Source: Olsenella profusa (lineage in GTDB: Bacteria > Actinomycetota > Coriobacteriia > Coriobacteriales > Atopobiaceae). Taken from it: a stretch of DNA of 64,000 nt. A program made the translations under genes and the position numbers. A model generated the notes under the pieces. The model was not told the DNA's origin, made no database searches, and was given only the letters and a program-made list of their open reading frames with translations. Where the stretch lies: contig NZ_JACSNQ010000003.1 in the NCBI RefSeq assembly GCF_016900315.1, positions 1 through 64,000 on the forward strand. The letters are read 5' to 3'. Below, in pieces: positions 1-7,852 of this stretch (positions are counted from its first letter, which is position 1; each line of letters opens with the position of its first letter).

Positions 1-2044
1 CCTCGTAGGGGGTGACGTCAGCGTCCGAGTAGGGGACGACGTCGTCGACGGGAGGCTCTGGCGCGGGGGTGGGCGCCGCAGGCTGCGGCGCGTCCCAGGG
101 CATCGGGTAGGCGGGGACGGGCTGAGGCGCCGGAGCCGGGACTGGTTCGGGAGCCGGGACGGGCTGCGGGGCTGGCGCGGCCTGCGGGGCCGGCTGCTGG
201 GTCGGTGCGGGTGCGGGCTGAGGCGCAGGTGCCGGCTGTGGCGCCGCAGCCGGGCGCGGCGCGGGCGCCGCGGCGGCGCGGTCGGCGTTGGAGATGGCCT
301 GGCTCGCAAGGCTGGACTCCACGTAGAGCACCTGGCGTGGGCCAAAGGTCATCGCCACGACCGGGTCCACGCTCGCCCGCACGTCCGCGCGCTCGAGCAT
401 GCGCGCCGCAAAGTGCGACCCCTTGGGCAGGGAGACGGTGACCTTCTCGCCATCGTCGGAGACCGCGGTCGACGAGAGGAGCAGCGAGCCCTTGGCGGGC
501 ACCTGCGCCACGAGCTGGTCGACCACGCGCTTCCAGGCGCGCTGGAGGTCGCCGCCGCTGAGACCGGCGCCAGGGGCGGCGGGAGCAGCCGGGGCAGGCA
601 CGAGCTTCTGCGGCGCGACGACCGGCCGCTCAACCGGCCTAGGGGCCGGGGCGGACACGGGGATAGGCTTGGGCGCCGCCGGCGCAACCTCGGAGACCGG
701 GGCGACGGGCGCCGGGGCAGGTTCCGGGGCTACAGCAGCGGGCGCTGGGACAGGCTCGGGCACCGGTGCAGGTGCCGGAGCCGGTTCCGCAGCAGGCGCC
801 GGCTCTGACTGGGCCGCAGCGGGCGCCTGCCCGAGGTCGAGGTTCTTCTCGCCAGAGGACGGGAGCGGGCTCGCCGTGGCACCGGGTGTGGAGAGAATCG
901 CCACCTGGCGCTCGAGGTCGGCCACGCGCTCGGCGAGCGACTCGAGGGTGAGGTCGCTTGCGGGGCGGGCCACGCGCGTGAGGGCGATCTCCAGAACGAG
1001 GCGCTGGTTGGTGGCCGTGCGCATCTCGCTCGAGGCGTCACCGAGGACGGTCAGCACGCGGGCAAGTCGGTCGGTTGAGCCAAAGGCGGCCGCCTCGGCG
1101 CGCAGGGCGTCGAGCTCGTCGCCACGGGCGGCCACCACGTCCTCGGCGCTTGGGGCGACCGAGACCACGTAGACGTCGCGCACGTGCGCCGCGAGCTCGC
1201 GGGTGAACTGCAGCAGGTCGCGGCCGGCATCCGCGAGGCGCGCCACCTCGGAGAAGAGGGTCGGCACGTCGCGGTGGGCCATCGCGCGGGAGACCGTGCC
1301 CAGCACGGAGCCGGAGACCTCGCCAAGGAAGTCCGTGGCGCTGGCCAGGTCGATGCTGCCGCCGCCAAAGACGGAGAGCTGTTCCAGCGAGGTCAGCGCG
1401 TCGCGCATGCCGCCGCGCGCGTGGCGCACCACGAGCTCGAGCGCGGCCTCGTCGTAGGTGAAGCCCTCCTGCGCGCAGACGTAGGCCAGGTGGGCCTGCA
1501 TCTCGTCGTTGCCGATGGCGTGGAAGTCGAAGCGCTGCACGCGGCTGAGGATCGTGGGCAGGATCTTCTGCGGGTCGGTGGTGCACATGATGAAGACTAC
1601 GTGCTCGGGCGGCTCCTCGAGCGTCTTGAGCAGCGCGTTGAACGCCGCCGTGGTGAGCATGTGGACCTCGTCGATGATGTAGACCTTGCAGCGGCCCAGC
1701 GTGGGCGCGTAGTTCACGCGCGAGATGATCTCCTCGCGCACGTTGTCCACGCCGGTGCGCGAGGCCGCGTCGAGCTCGATGACGTCCGGGTGCTCGCCGG
1801 CCGCGATGAGCCGGCACTGCTCGCAGGTGCCGTCCGGCAGCGCGGCGGGGCCGCGCTCGCACATGAGCGCCTTGGCCAGGATGCGCGCCATCGTGGTCTT
1901 GCCCGTGCCGCGCGGGCCGCAGAAGAGATACGCGTGGCTCGTACGGTTTTCCAGCACGGCGCGCTTGAGGGTCTCGACCACGTGGCTCTGGCCGACGACC
2001 TGCTCAAACGTCTGCGGGCGGTACTTGGTGTAGAGCGATTCCAT
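1..2044 (-). CDS. dnaX: DNA polymerase III subunit gamma/tau, C-terminus outside window
   Basis: This is the ATPase of the replicative clamp loader; it loads the beta clamp and tethers polymerase cores. The protein starts MESLYTKYRPQTF at an ATG at 2044. The Walker A motif GPRGTGKT lies at residues 43-50, the DEVHML Walker B near 120, and an SRVQRFDF stretch stands where SRC boxes occur. The zinc module keeps three cysteines (62, 74, 77), with Asp at the position of the usual second cysteine. From about residue 390 the protein turns into a long Pro/Ala-rich linker, then a tau-like domain, then more Pro/Ala repeats running off the left edge. The linker carries the GGCGAGAAGRAC word (842-853) read in frame as GEKN. 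The reading frame stays open to base 1, so the stop is not seen. An adjacent SRP RNA, as found here, is a common neighbour of dnaX. Confidence 0.97.
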   Translation of the reverse strand, partial: MESLYTKYRPQTFEQVVGQSHVVETLKRAVLENRTSHAYLFCGPRGTGKTTMARILAKALMCERGPAALPDGTCEQCRLIAAGEHPDVIELDAASRTGVDNVREEIISRVNYAPTLGRCKVYIIDEVHMLTTAAFNALLKTLEEPPEHVVFIMCTTDPQKILPTILSRVQRFDFHAIGNDEMQAHLAYVCAQEGFTYDEAALELVVRHARGGMRDALTSLEQLSVFGGGSIDLASATDFLGEVSGSVLGTVSRAMAHRDVPTLFSEVARLADAGRDLLQFTRELAAHVRDVYVVSVAPSAEDVVAARGDELDALRAEAAAFGSTDRLARVLTVLGDASSEMRTATNQRLVLEIALTRVARPASDLTLESLAERVADLERQVAILSTPGATASPLPSSGEKNLDLGQAPAAAQSEPAPAAEPAPAPAPVPEPVPAPAAVAPEPAPAPVAPVSEVAPAAPKPIPVSAPAPRPVERPVVAPQKLVPAPAAPAAPGAGLSGGDLQRAWKRVVDQLVAQVPAKGSLLLSSTAVSDDGEKVTVSLPKGSHFAARMLERADVRASVDPVVAMTFGPRQVLYVESSLASQAISNADRAAAAPAPRPAAAPQPAPAPQPAPAPTQQPAPQAAPAPQPVPAPEPVPAPAPQPVPAYPMPWDAPQPAAPTPAPEPPVDDVVPYSDADVTPYE

Positions 2045-2077
2045 GCGGCCTCCGGGCAACTAGGCTTACGGGCTATC

Positions 2078-2083
2078 AGTATA
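2078..2083 (-). promoter_or_regulatory. putative -10 box of dnaX
   Basis: TATACT on the minus strand, 34 bases upstream of the dnaX ATG. The same TATACT hexamer lies upstream of purC, the TSCPD gene and the gene starting at 39264. No convincing -35 is visible, so this rests on position and recurrence only. Confidence 0.4.
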
Positions 2084-2153
2084 CCCGCGCGGGCGGAGGC
2101 CGGGCGGCGGGCACGGGCCCTTCTCGCCGAGGCGGGCCACCCCCCCTCTCCTG

Positions 2154-2324
2154 GGGTACGTACACCCCCTCGTATGGTACGTGAGCCACCCTCTTAGGGT
2201 ACGTACACTATTGCTTGTTTGATGCTCTTCTCGCCAGCTGTCCTACCTGCGAAAACGTCAGACGATCCGGCGAGAAGGACATCGGGAAGTGTACGTACCC
2301 TAGATTGGGATGTACGTACCCTAA
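2154..2324. repeat. GTACGTAC repeat array with inverted halves (family E)
   Basis: The dnaX upstream gap (2045-2438) holds three copies of a GGGTACGTACAC-type element in one orientation (octamer centres near 2159, 2180 and 2202) and two in the opposite orientation (near 2294 and 2315). The copies in each half are 21-22 bp apart. TAGGGTACGTACACT at 2195-2209 is matched perfectly in reverse by 2288-2302. Between these arms sits an inverted pair of the TTCTCGCC / GGCGAGAA word (2228-2235, 2269-2276), so the whole is a nested inverted repeat. A further copy of the word is at 2362-2373. No gene or T-rich terminator is seen in the gap. Confidence 0.8.
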
Positions 2325-2438
2325 CGGACGGGCAGCGCGCGTGCCCCCGGAGACGGGCGCCGGCGAGAAGGACGGGCGGGTGCGGGCCGGCCTCGATGCC
2401 CAAAACGCCCTCGCCCCTTTTCGGGCCTGCCCCTGAGA

Positions 2439-3231
2439 CTAGCGGTGCGGGCGAAGCCAGGCGAGGAGCTCGTCGGCGGCGTCCGCGGGCAGGTCACGCA
2501 GGCTGAGGCCGTCGGTCGCGCTCGCCGCGGTGCGCGCCGACACGGTGGCCAGGTGAGCCCGACGCTGGAAGGGGCTCGCGGACGCCTGGAGGTGCTGGAT
2601 GCACCCGCGTGGCACAATGACGCCCTCCCGCGTGAGCCCACCGGAAACAAGCACCAGGTAGCGAGCGGTGTTTCCGTAGCGGGCCGCCCGGTAGGAGCGC
2701 AGCGCGTCCACCACAAGCGCCACGAGCAGCCCCGCCAGGAGCAGCGCGCCCAGAACCGACAGCGGCCGCGCCAGCCACGCGGCCCGCTCCGCCAGGCCCC
2801 CAGTGCAGGACGACCTCGCGCTCGGCGAGCTCCCAGGTACGGGCGCGCCAGACGGCGAGGCTCAGGGTCAGGCACGCAACGAAGATGATTGCGGCCGCGG
2901 CCAGCACCTGGAAAATGGCGGCAGCGTCCCCGGACAGAATGCGGCCCATCCGGGCCAGGACGAGCAGCGTGACCAGGCCGGAGGCCAGCTTGACGGCCTC
3001 CACCAGCACGGAGAGCGGGTTGGCGCGGTGGACGCCCCGAAGGGCCTCCGGGGTCACGTCCGCCGCGTCCTCGAAGAGCGAGCGCTCGGGCACGGCTAGG
3101 CGCTCGAGCTCGCGGCCGCAGGGCGTGGCGTCGGGGACCGAGGGTGCGGCCGAGGGGTGCACCGGGGCGGCGGGACGGGACTCCGCCTCAGGGGGAGCCG
3201 GGGGCCGCGGGTCCTTCTCGTCGGCGCTCAC
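2439..3231 (-). pseudogene. PH-domain membrane protein (YdbT-like), frameshifted and internally shortened
   Basis: The reading frame opens with GTG at 3231, overlapping the upstream PH gene by GTGA, and runs through two hydrophobic segments to WELAEREVVLHWG. It then leaves frame at a run of five C (2797-2801, G on the coding strand). Removing one base joins it to LAERAAWLARPLSVLGALL and a complete C-terminal PH-like segment (GGLTREGVIVPRGCIQHL) ending at 2439. YdbT-type proteins usually alternate membrane pairs with several PH domains and run to 400-500 residues. Only about 263 codons remain here, and the first PH domain is reduced to its opening strand. The similar sequences LAEREV and LAERAA flank the apparent deletion point. 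The gene is therefore probably decayed, though the one-base shift alone could be a sequencing error. Confidence 0.7.
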
Positions 3232-3707
3232 ACGTCCTCCTTGGCAAGGCGCGCGAGCTCGGCCACGCGGTCGCGCAGGGCCTCGGCATCTGCCTCCGCA
3301 AGGCCCGGAATCTCGAAGCTCTCGCCCGCCGTTGCGATGGTCACGCTGGCCAGGCCGTTCGCACGCAGGATGGGGCCCTGCTTGGTCTGCACGTGCTGGA
3401 CGCGCACCAGCGGCACGAGCACGCGCTTCTTAACAAAGATGCCGTGGTAGAGGTCCACGTCGGTGGGCGTGACGTCAAAGCGCCACGTCGCGTACTCAAC
3501 GCGGGGACTCACGAGCAGGTCGATAAGGCAGACGGCCTCCACGACGCCAGCCGCGAGGTAGACCCAGAGGACGTCGCCGCCCGCGTGGCGCACCGCGAGC
3601 CACGCCACGACGGCGATCGCCGCCACGACCACCATGCCGATGGCGTCGGACACGTACCAGACGCGCAGCATCCTGGGATCCAGGCGGCGTGTGGGAAGCG
3701 GGGTCAT
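3228..3707 (-). CDS. PH-domain membrane protein (YdbS-like)
   Basis: A 159-residue protein starting at ATG 3707. Two hydrophobic segments (about residues 17-65) are followed by a bacterial PH domain (old DUF304): WRFDVTPTDVDLYHGIFVKKRVLVP, split here only as a family hallmark, then VQHVQT and a SVTIATAG strand. YdbS and YdbT proteins are usually encoded as a pair, and this gene overlaps the broken YdbT-like gene by four bases (GTGA), so the two formed one transcript. The pair sits in the membrane, and its biochemical role is not firmly known in any species. An eleven-base C run lies at 3778-3788, about 70 bases upstream of the start. Confidence 0.85.
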   Translation of the reverse strand: MTPLPTRRLDPRMLRVWYVSDAIGMVVVAAIAVVAWLAVRHAGGDVLWVYLAAGVVEAVCLIDLLVSPRVEYATWRFDVTPTDVDLYHGIFVKKRVLVPLVRVQHVQTKQGPILRANGLASVTIATAGESFEIPGLAEADAEALRDRVAELARLAKEDV

Positions 3708-3882
3708 CGCGGTCCTCTCGTCGGGGGCTGCAGGCGCGGCCGGGCGCGGTCACCTCGCGCCATTGTCGCACAGAGCACCCCCCCCCCCGAGTCAAGCTTG
3801 CCGTGGGCGGCGGGGCCGAACGGGGAGCAGCGGCGGGCGGGCGGCGGCTTCGGGGGCAGGCGCGGCGGCAACGGGTGGCGGT

Positions 3883-4242
3883 GCTTACAAAAGCGCAGGC
3901 GTTGAGCCTTCGGCCCGTTTGGCTGCTTACAAAATGCGGGGTGTTGCGGCCCGACCCACTACATCGCTTAGAAAGTTGCGGTTGGTGCGGGCCCAGGGCT
4001 CTGACGTGCTTACAAAACCGCGGTTGATGCGGCGCGGAGGCCGCCTTTGGCCGCAACAACCGGCATATCGTAAGCATGCAGGCGTTGAGACAGTGCGACA
4101 GCTTCGTTTTCGTAAGCGTCGGGCGACCGGGCAGTACAACGACCTCGGTTTCGTAAGCGCACGGCAGCTGGAGCGGCGCAACAGCTTCGCTTTCGTAAGT
4201 GTGCGGACGTCGGGACGCCGCAACAGGCACGATTTTGCAAGC
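3883..4242. repeat. Nine-unit 26-bp repeat array, 41-42 bp period, inverted halves (family A, copy 1)
   Basis: Nine imperfect 26-27 bp units start at 3883, 3925, 3966, 4008, 4049, 4092, 4131, 4175 and 4216. The first four read GCTTACAAAA ... GTTGCGGC; the last five are the reverse complement (GCCGCAACA ... TCGTAAGC). Start-to-start distances are 39-44 bp, averaging about 41.6 bp, and the register is kept through the switch of orientation. The roughly 15-bp spacers are unrelated to one another. The rest of the gap between the PH gene and the SRP RNA (3708-4320) holds an eleven-base C run (3778-3788) and GC-rich sequence with no gene. Family A recurs at 6561-6837, so the two arrays flank the SRP RNA and adeC. 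Confidence 0.85.
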
Positions 4243-4247
4243 GAACC

Positions 4248-4282
4248 GTCCTTCTCGCCGCGCCGCAGCAGGCGAGAAGAAC
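4248..4282. repeat. Inverted pair of the GGCGAGAAGRAC word
   Basis: GTCCTTCTCGCC (4248-4259) and GGCGAGAAGAAC (4271-4282) face each other across 11 bases and can form a 12-bp stem with one mismatch. The pair lies downstream of the SRP RNA (minus strand), where it could help end transcription, but no T-run follows it. Confidence 0.7.
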
Positions 4283-4320
4283 CCGCGACAGGGCCCCGCA
4301 CACCATTGCGGCACAACAAA

Positions 4321-4430
4321 AGCGCGCTCGGTGGGAACGGGTGCCCGCCAGAGGCCCCTTATGGCTGCTGCCTCCCGGCCCTGACCAGGTTCGAGGTGTT
4401 GCGTCACCCGAACCCACCGAACGCGCTCGC
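4321..4430 (-). ncRNA. ffs: Signal recognition particle RNA (4S type)
   Basis: The minus strand carries the conserved SRP RNA helix 8 core: CCTGGTCAGGGCCGGGAGGC followed by AGCAGCC. The ends pair over about 20 bases (GCGCGTTCGGTGGG with CCCACCGAGCGCGC). The resulting single hairpin of about 110 nt is the short bacterial form without an Alu domain. A TTTTGTT stretch follows the 3' end. It binds Ffh to deliver membrane and secreted proteins. Exact ends are inferred from the pairing. Confidence 0.93.
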
Positions 4431-4512
4431 AGAACACTCTACCAAAGTCGCCCCCGCGCCGCCAGCGCCGCGCTACCCTAGTCCCAACCGTCGGCCCGAC
4501 CAAGGAGGCGCC

Positions 4513-6327
4513 ATGCTCAACCGCTTCTGCAAGACCCCGCTCTGGGAGTGCAACGAGGAGCTCGTGCGCGTGGCGCAGGGCGAGAAGAACGCGGACCTGG
4601 TAATCCGTCATGCCAACCTGGTCAGCGTGACCACCCACGAGATCCTGCCCGACGCCGACATAGCCGTGGCGTGCGGTCGCGTGGCCTACCTCGGCCTCGA
4701 CGGGCACACCGCCGAGCACTGCATCGGGCCAGACACGCAGGTCATAGACGCCGCCGGGCTCTACGCCGCGCCGGGCCTCATGGACAGCCACGTCCACGTG
4801 GAGAGCGCGATGGTCGGCGTGGCCGAGTACGCACGTGCCGTGGTCCCGCACGGCACCACGGCCATCTTCTGCGACCCGCACGAGTGCGCCAACGTTCGCG
4901 GCCTCGCCGGGGTGCGCGAGATGTACGCCGACGCCAGCCGGGTGCCGCTCAAGGCGATGGTCACCACGCCCTCGTGCGTTCCGGCCGTCACGGGCGTGGA
5001 GGACACCGGCGCCTCCATCGACGCCGCGCAGGTGGCCGAGAGCATGGACTGGGACGACGTGGTCGGGCTCGGCGAGATGATGAACTTCCCCGGCATCCTC
5101 TCCTGCGAGAGGAACGCCCTCGACGAGGTGCGCGCCACCCTGGCCGCGGACCACGTAGTGACCGGCCACTTCCCCTCGGCGGACCGCGACCGCGGCCTCA
5201 ACGCCTACGTGGCGGCGGGCGTCTCGTCCTGCCACGAGTCGGGCAGCTTCGACGAGGTGCTCGCCAAGCTGCGGCTGGGGATGTACGTGCAGCTGCGCTA
5301 CGGCTCGGCGTGGCTCAACCTGCCCGGGTACCTGCCGCAGCTCGTGGCCTCCGGCGTGGACACGCGCCTCTGCCTGCTCTGCACGGACGACTGCCACCCC
5401 GAGACGCTCGTCGGCGAGGGCCACATGGACCGCGTCCTGCGCGCGGCGGTGGAGCTGGGGCTCGACCCCGTCACCGCCCTCCAGATGGCGACCATCAACT
5501 GCGCGGAGTACTTCGGGCTCGCGCACGACCTGGGCTCCGTCACGCCGGGCAAGTGCGCCGACATCGTTCTTCTCGACGACCTCGAGAGCTTCCGGGCGCG
5601 CAAGGTGTTCGTGGACGGGGAGCTCGTGGCCGAGGACGGCCGGGCGCTCTTCGAGGCGCCGGCGCGCACCTGGCCGGACTGGATGACGCACACGATGAAC
5701 CTGGGGCTCACGCCCACGGCCGAGACGTTCCGCTTTGACGCCGACGGCCGCGCGGACGGCACCGCCTGCGTGCGCGCGATGGGCATCGAGCCCGGGGACA
5801 CCCTCACGCACGACATCGTGGTCGAGGTGCCCGTGCGGGACGGCGCGCTCCTGGCCGATCCGGCCCACGACGTGCTCAAGGTCTGCGTCTTCGACCGCCA
5901 CCACGGAGCCGCCGGCACGCACTCCCAGGGGTTCGTCACCGGCTTCGGCATCCACGGGGCGCTCGCGCAGACCGTCTCGCACGACGCACACAACCTGCTG
6001 GTCATGGGCGACAACGACGAGGACATGGCGCTGGCGGCCCGCACGCTCGCGGAGTGCGGCGGCGGCGAGGTGGCCGTGGCCGACGGTCGCGTGCTGGCGC
6101 TGGTGGAGCTGCCCGTGTGCGGTCTCATGAGCACAGAGCCCGTTGAGGTGGTGGCCGAGAAGGTCGCGGCGGCGAGAAGCGCCTGGGGGCAGATGGGCTG
6201 CACGATGCCCTCGCCGTTCATGACGATGGGCGTGATGTCGCTCGCGTGCGTGCCGGAGCTGCGGCTCACCAACCGCGGCTACGTGAACTGCCTCACCTTT
6301 GAGATGGAGCCGCTCGTCGTGGAGTGA
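4513..6327 (+). CDS. adeC: Adenine deaminase
   Basis: This enzyme hydrolyses adenine to hypoxanthine and ammonia in purine salvage, using a binuclear metal centre. The ATG at 4513 is preceded by AAGGAGGCGCC; the frame is open far upstream but without a better start. The 604-residue length fits AdeC (about 570-600). The amidohydrolase metal motif reads GLMDSHVHVES, later metal ligands lie in the VVTGHFP and SSCHES segments, and the AdeC C-terminal domain contains SHDAHNLLVMG and the MGCTMPSPFM ending. One GGCGAGAAGRAC word lies in frame near residue 23. Hypoxanthine made here can rejoin the nucleotide pool with the pathway genes purH, purB and purC in this window. The gene stands alone between two family A repeat arrays. 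Confidence 0.97.
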   Translation: MLNRFCKTPLWECNEELVRVAQGEKNADLVIRHANLVSVTTHEILPDADIAVACGRVAYLGLDGHTAEHCIGPDTQVIDAAGLYAAPGLMDSHVHVESAMVGVAEYARAVVPHGTTAIFCDPHECANVRGLAGVREMYADASRVPLKAMVTTPSCVPAVTGVEDTGASIDAAQVAESMDWDDVVGLGEMMNFPGILSCERNALDEVRATLAADHVVTGHFPSADRDRGLNAYVAAGVSSCHESGSFDEVLAKLRLGMYVQLRYGSAWLNLPGYLPQLVASGVDTRLCLLCTDDCHPETLVGEGHMDRVLRAAVELGLDPVTALQMATINCAEYFGLAHDLGSVTPGKCADIVLLDDLESFRARKVFVDGELVAEDGRALFEAPARTWPDWMTHTMNLGLTPTAETFRFDADGRADGTACVRAMGIEPGDTLTHDIVVEVPVRDGALLADPAHDVLKVCVFDRHHGAAGTHSQGFVTGFGIHGALAQTVSHDAHNLLVMGDNDEDMALAARTLAECGGGEVAVADGRVLALVELPVCGLMSTEPVEVVAEKVAAARSAWGQMGCTMPSPFMTMGVMSLACVPELRLTNRGYVNCLTFEMEPLVVE

Positions 6328-6372
6328 GCGGCGGCGGGCATCCGGCTCGGCCGCGCGGCCGGCTCCGCGCAT

Positions 6373-6414
6373 CCGGCCCCGCGCCCGGCCCCGCGCCCGG
6401 CCCCGCGCCCGGCT
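6373..6414. repeat. 12-bp tandem repeat, about 3.5 copies
   Basis: CCGGCCCCGCGC repeats with a 12-bp period directly after adeC and runs into the first family B palindrome. It is a simple GC-rich tandem repeat with no sign of function. Confidence 0.8.
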
Positions 6415-6416
6415 CC

Positions 6417-6526
6417 GCACCGTTTCAGGACGTTCTGGCTGGAAAAATCGTCCACAAACAGTGTGCCCCCTCAGCCCCGCACCGTTTCAGGACGTTCCAA
6501 GCGAGAAGAACGTCCACAAACGGTGC
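6417..6526. repeat. Two palindromic units, 62-bp period (family B, copy 1)
   Basis: Units start at 6417 and 6479. Each is a 48-50 bp imperfect palindrome: GCACCGTTTCAGGACG on the left and CGTCCACAAACGGTGC or a variant on the right. The loop and right arm of the second unit contain the GCGAGAAGAAC word (6501-6511). The same family occurs as four units at 41104-41336. The gap between adeC and the next gene (6328-7121) holds only this array, a 12-bp tandem repeat and a family A array. Confidence 0.85.
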
Positions 6527-6560
6527 GCAACACGTCTCTGCCGGCCGCGCACCGCAGGGC

Positions 6561-6837
6561 GCTTACGGATTGGCGGTAATTGCAGGTCCGCGGCGCGCGG
6601 ACGCTTACGGAACGGGGACCGGTGCAGCCTAGAACACGGCCCCGCTTTGGAAACGCGGACCGTTGCGGCTTGGCCGGACGGACCTGCTTTAAAAATCGAG
6701 CCTGTTGCGCCCTCGAAGCCAGAAACGAGCCACAAGACAACGTTCTTCTCGCCAGATTGGACGGAGCAGGGCGCACTACCCCGCAGTCTCAAAGCAGCAA
6801 CCCACCCCGAAGGCGCAACGGCTGTCAATCCGTAAGC
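6561..6837. repeat. Six-unit 26-bp repeat array, 41-42 bp period (family A, copy 2)
   Basis: Forward units start at 6561, 6603, 6644 and 6686 (GCTTACGGA- or GCTTTGGAA-type openings, TTGCGGC-type ends). Inverted units lie at 6770-6795 and 6812-6837, the latter ending TCCGTAAGC. The step from the last forward to the first inverted unit is 84 bp, exactly two periods, and the missing position overlaps a GTTCTTCTCGCC word (6742-6753). From 6838 to the next gene I see no further repeat. Confidence 0.8.
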
Positions 6838-7121
6838 AGCCACAAAGCGCACCACCGCCCGCAACATAGACGAGGGCCCGTCGACGCCGTGGCGTCCGGG
6901 CCCCCACTTTGGCAGCTGCCAAGCACTTAAGCTCTACAGTGCGAGCGCCCGCGACCAAATCTCGTCGTGCGCTCGCCCCCTGCGCATAGGTATCATTCCC
7001 CATCGAAGCCGCCGCAGCCGGCACGCTCCGGCGAACGGCGTTTTTCACCGTCGAAGCACATCTCGAAGACAAGTCCTCCACAGGGCGCTAGGATTTGTCA
7101 GAGCCAATCGAAGGAGGCCCC

Positions 7122-7712
7122 ATGGCAAAGAAGACCGCAGCGCGCCGCAAGGCGGCAAACAAGGCGGCCAAGGCAAAGACCGACGCATCGGCCAAGTTCA
7201 GTGACGAGAAGTACCAGGACGTGCGCTTCTCCGCGACCTTTGACTACGACGAGATGTGCTTCGTGCGCGCCGCCGAGCAGCTTGGCCCCCGCGCCAAGAC
7301 GGCGATGACCGCGGCGAACTTCGGGTCGCTGATCCTGCTGGTGCTGGTGGCGCTGTTTGCGGGCGACCAGACGGTCCTGCTCATCATCCTGTTCTTCGTG
7401 GCGGTGGCGCTCATCTACGGCGCCCGCAACTGGCAGGGCCTCCAGCAGCGCTACGCCCGCGGCACCATGCTCGCCCCCGACCCCGAGGCCGCGCGCACGC
7501 ACGTGGCCGTCTGCGAGGACGCCATCCACGTTGAGAACGCGAAGGGCCCCGTGCTCGACTGCAGCTACTCCGACCTGCGCTTTGTTCACAGCACTGCCGA
7601 GTCGCTCGTGGCGGTGTTCACCGGGCGCCGCTACGTGTTCGTGCCGCGCAGCGCCCTCAGCGAGAGCCGCTTCCACGAGCTCGTGAAGTTCCTGCGCGGG
7701 AAGCTCCGCTAG
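7122..7712 (+). CDS. YcxB-like membrane protein
   Basis: A 196-residue protein. ATG 7122 follows AAGGAGGCCCC, which sets the start. The N-terminus is Lys/Ala-rich (about 20 residues). Two hydrophobic segments lie near residues 65-105 (LILLVLVALFAG and IILFFVAVALI), and a soluble C-terminal domain contains VFTGRRYVFVPRSALSE and ends FHELVKFLRGKLR. This layout, with a membrane pair and a beta-rich tail ending in a phrase on function-through-threshold residues, matches the YcxB-like C-terminal domain family, whose role is unknown. It stands alone in its transcription unit. Confidence 0.7.
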   Translation: MAKKTAARRKAANKAAKAKTDASAKFSDEKYQDVRFSATFDYDEMCFVRAAEQLGPRAKTAMTAANFGSLILLVLVALFAGDQTVLLIILFFVAVALIYGARNWQGLQQRYARGTMLAPDPEAARTHVAVCEDAIHVENAKGPVLDCSYSDLRFVHSTAESLVAVFTGRRYVFVPRSALSESRFHELVKFLRGKLR

Positions 7713-7852
7713 CGGCGGCGCAGCAGGAGGGGTGGGGCCAGCCTGCGTGCCCCGCAGCACGGGCGGGACGGCGAGACGAGCTCGAAACGTCGCCGACTTC
7801 ACGCACACGCTATACTGTGCGTCGTTCTTCTCCCCCGACCCAAGGAGCCACC

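Noticed and set aside
2269-2280. GGCGAGAAGRAC as a ribosome-binding site in general
   Set aside because: Although it contains AGAAGGA, most copies lie downstream of genes, in both orientations or inside coding frames; only the gluQ copy is well placed.
2797-2801. Programmed frameshift in the YdbT-like gene
   Set aside because: No slippery heptamer, pseudoknot or ribosome-site-like stimulator is visible; mutation or sequencing error is simpler.
3883-4242. CRISPR-like array
   Set aside because: Units are degenerate, occur in both orientations, and spacers are only about 15 bp; no cas gene is in the window.
3634-4512. N-terminal extension of adeC by 293 codons
   Set aside because: The frame is merely open through the repeat array and SRP RNA; ATG 4513 has a strong ribosome site and begins the conserved domain.
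3496-6420. 974-codon open frame antisense to adeC
   Set aside because: Same shadow effect; its product is His/Arg-rich and matches nothing, and it would overlap the SRP RNA.
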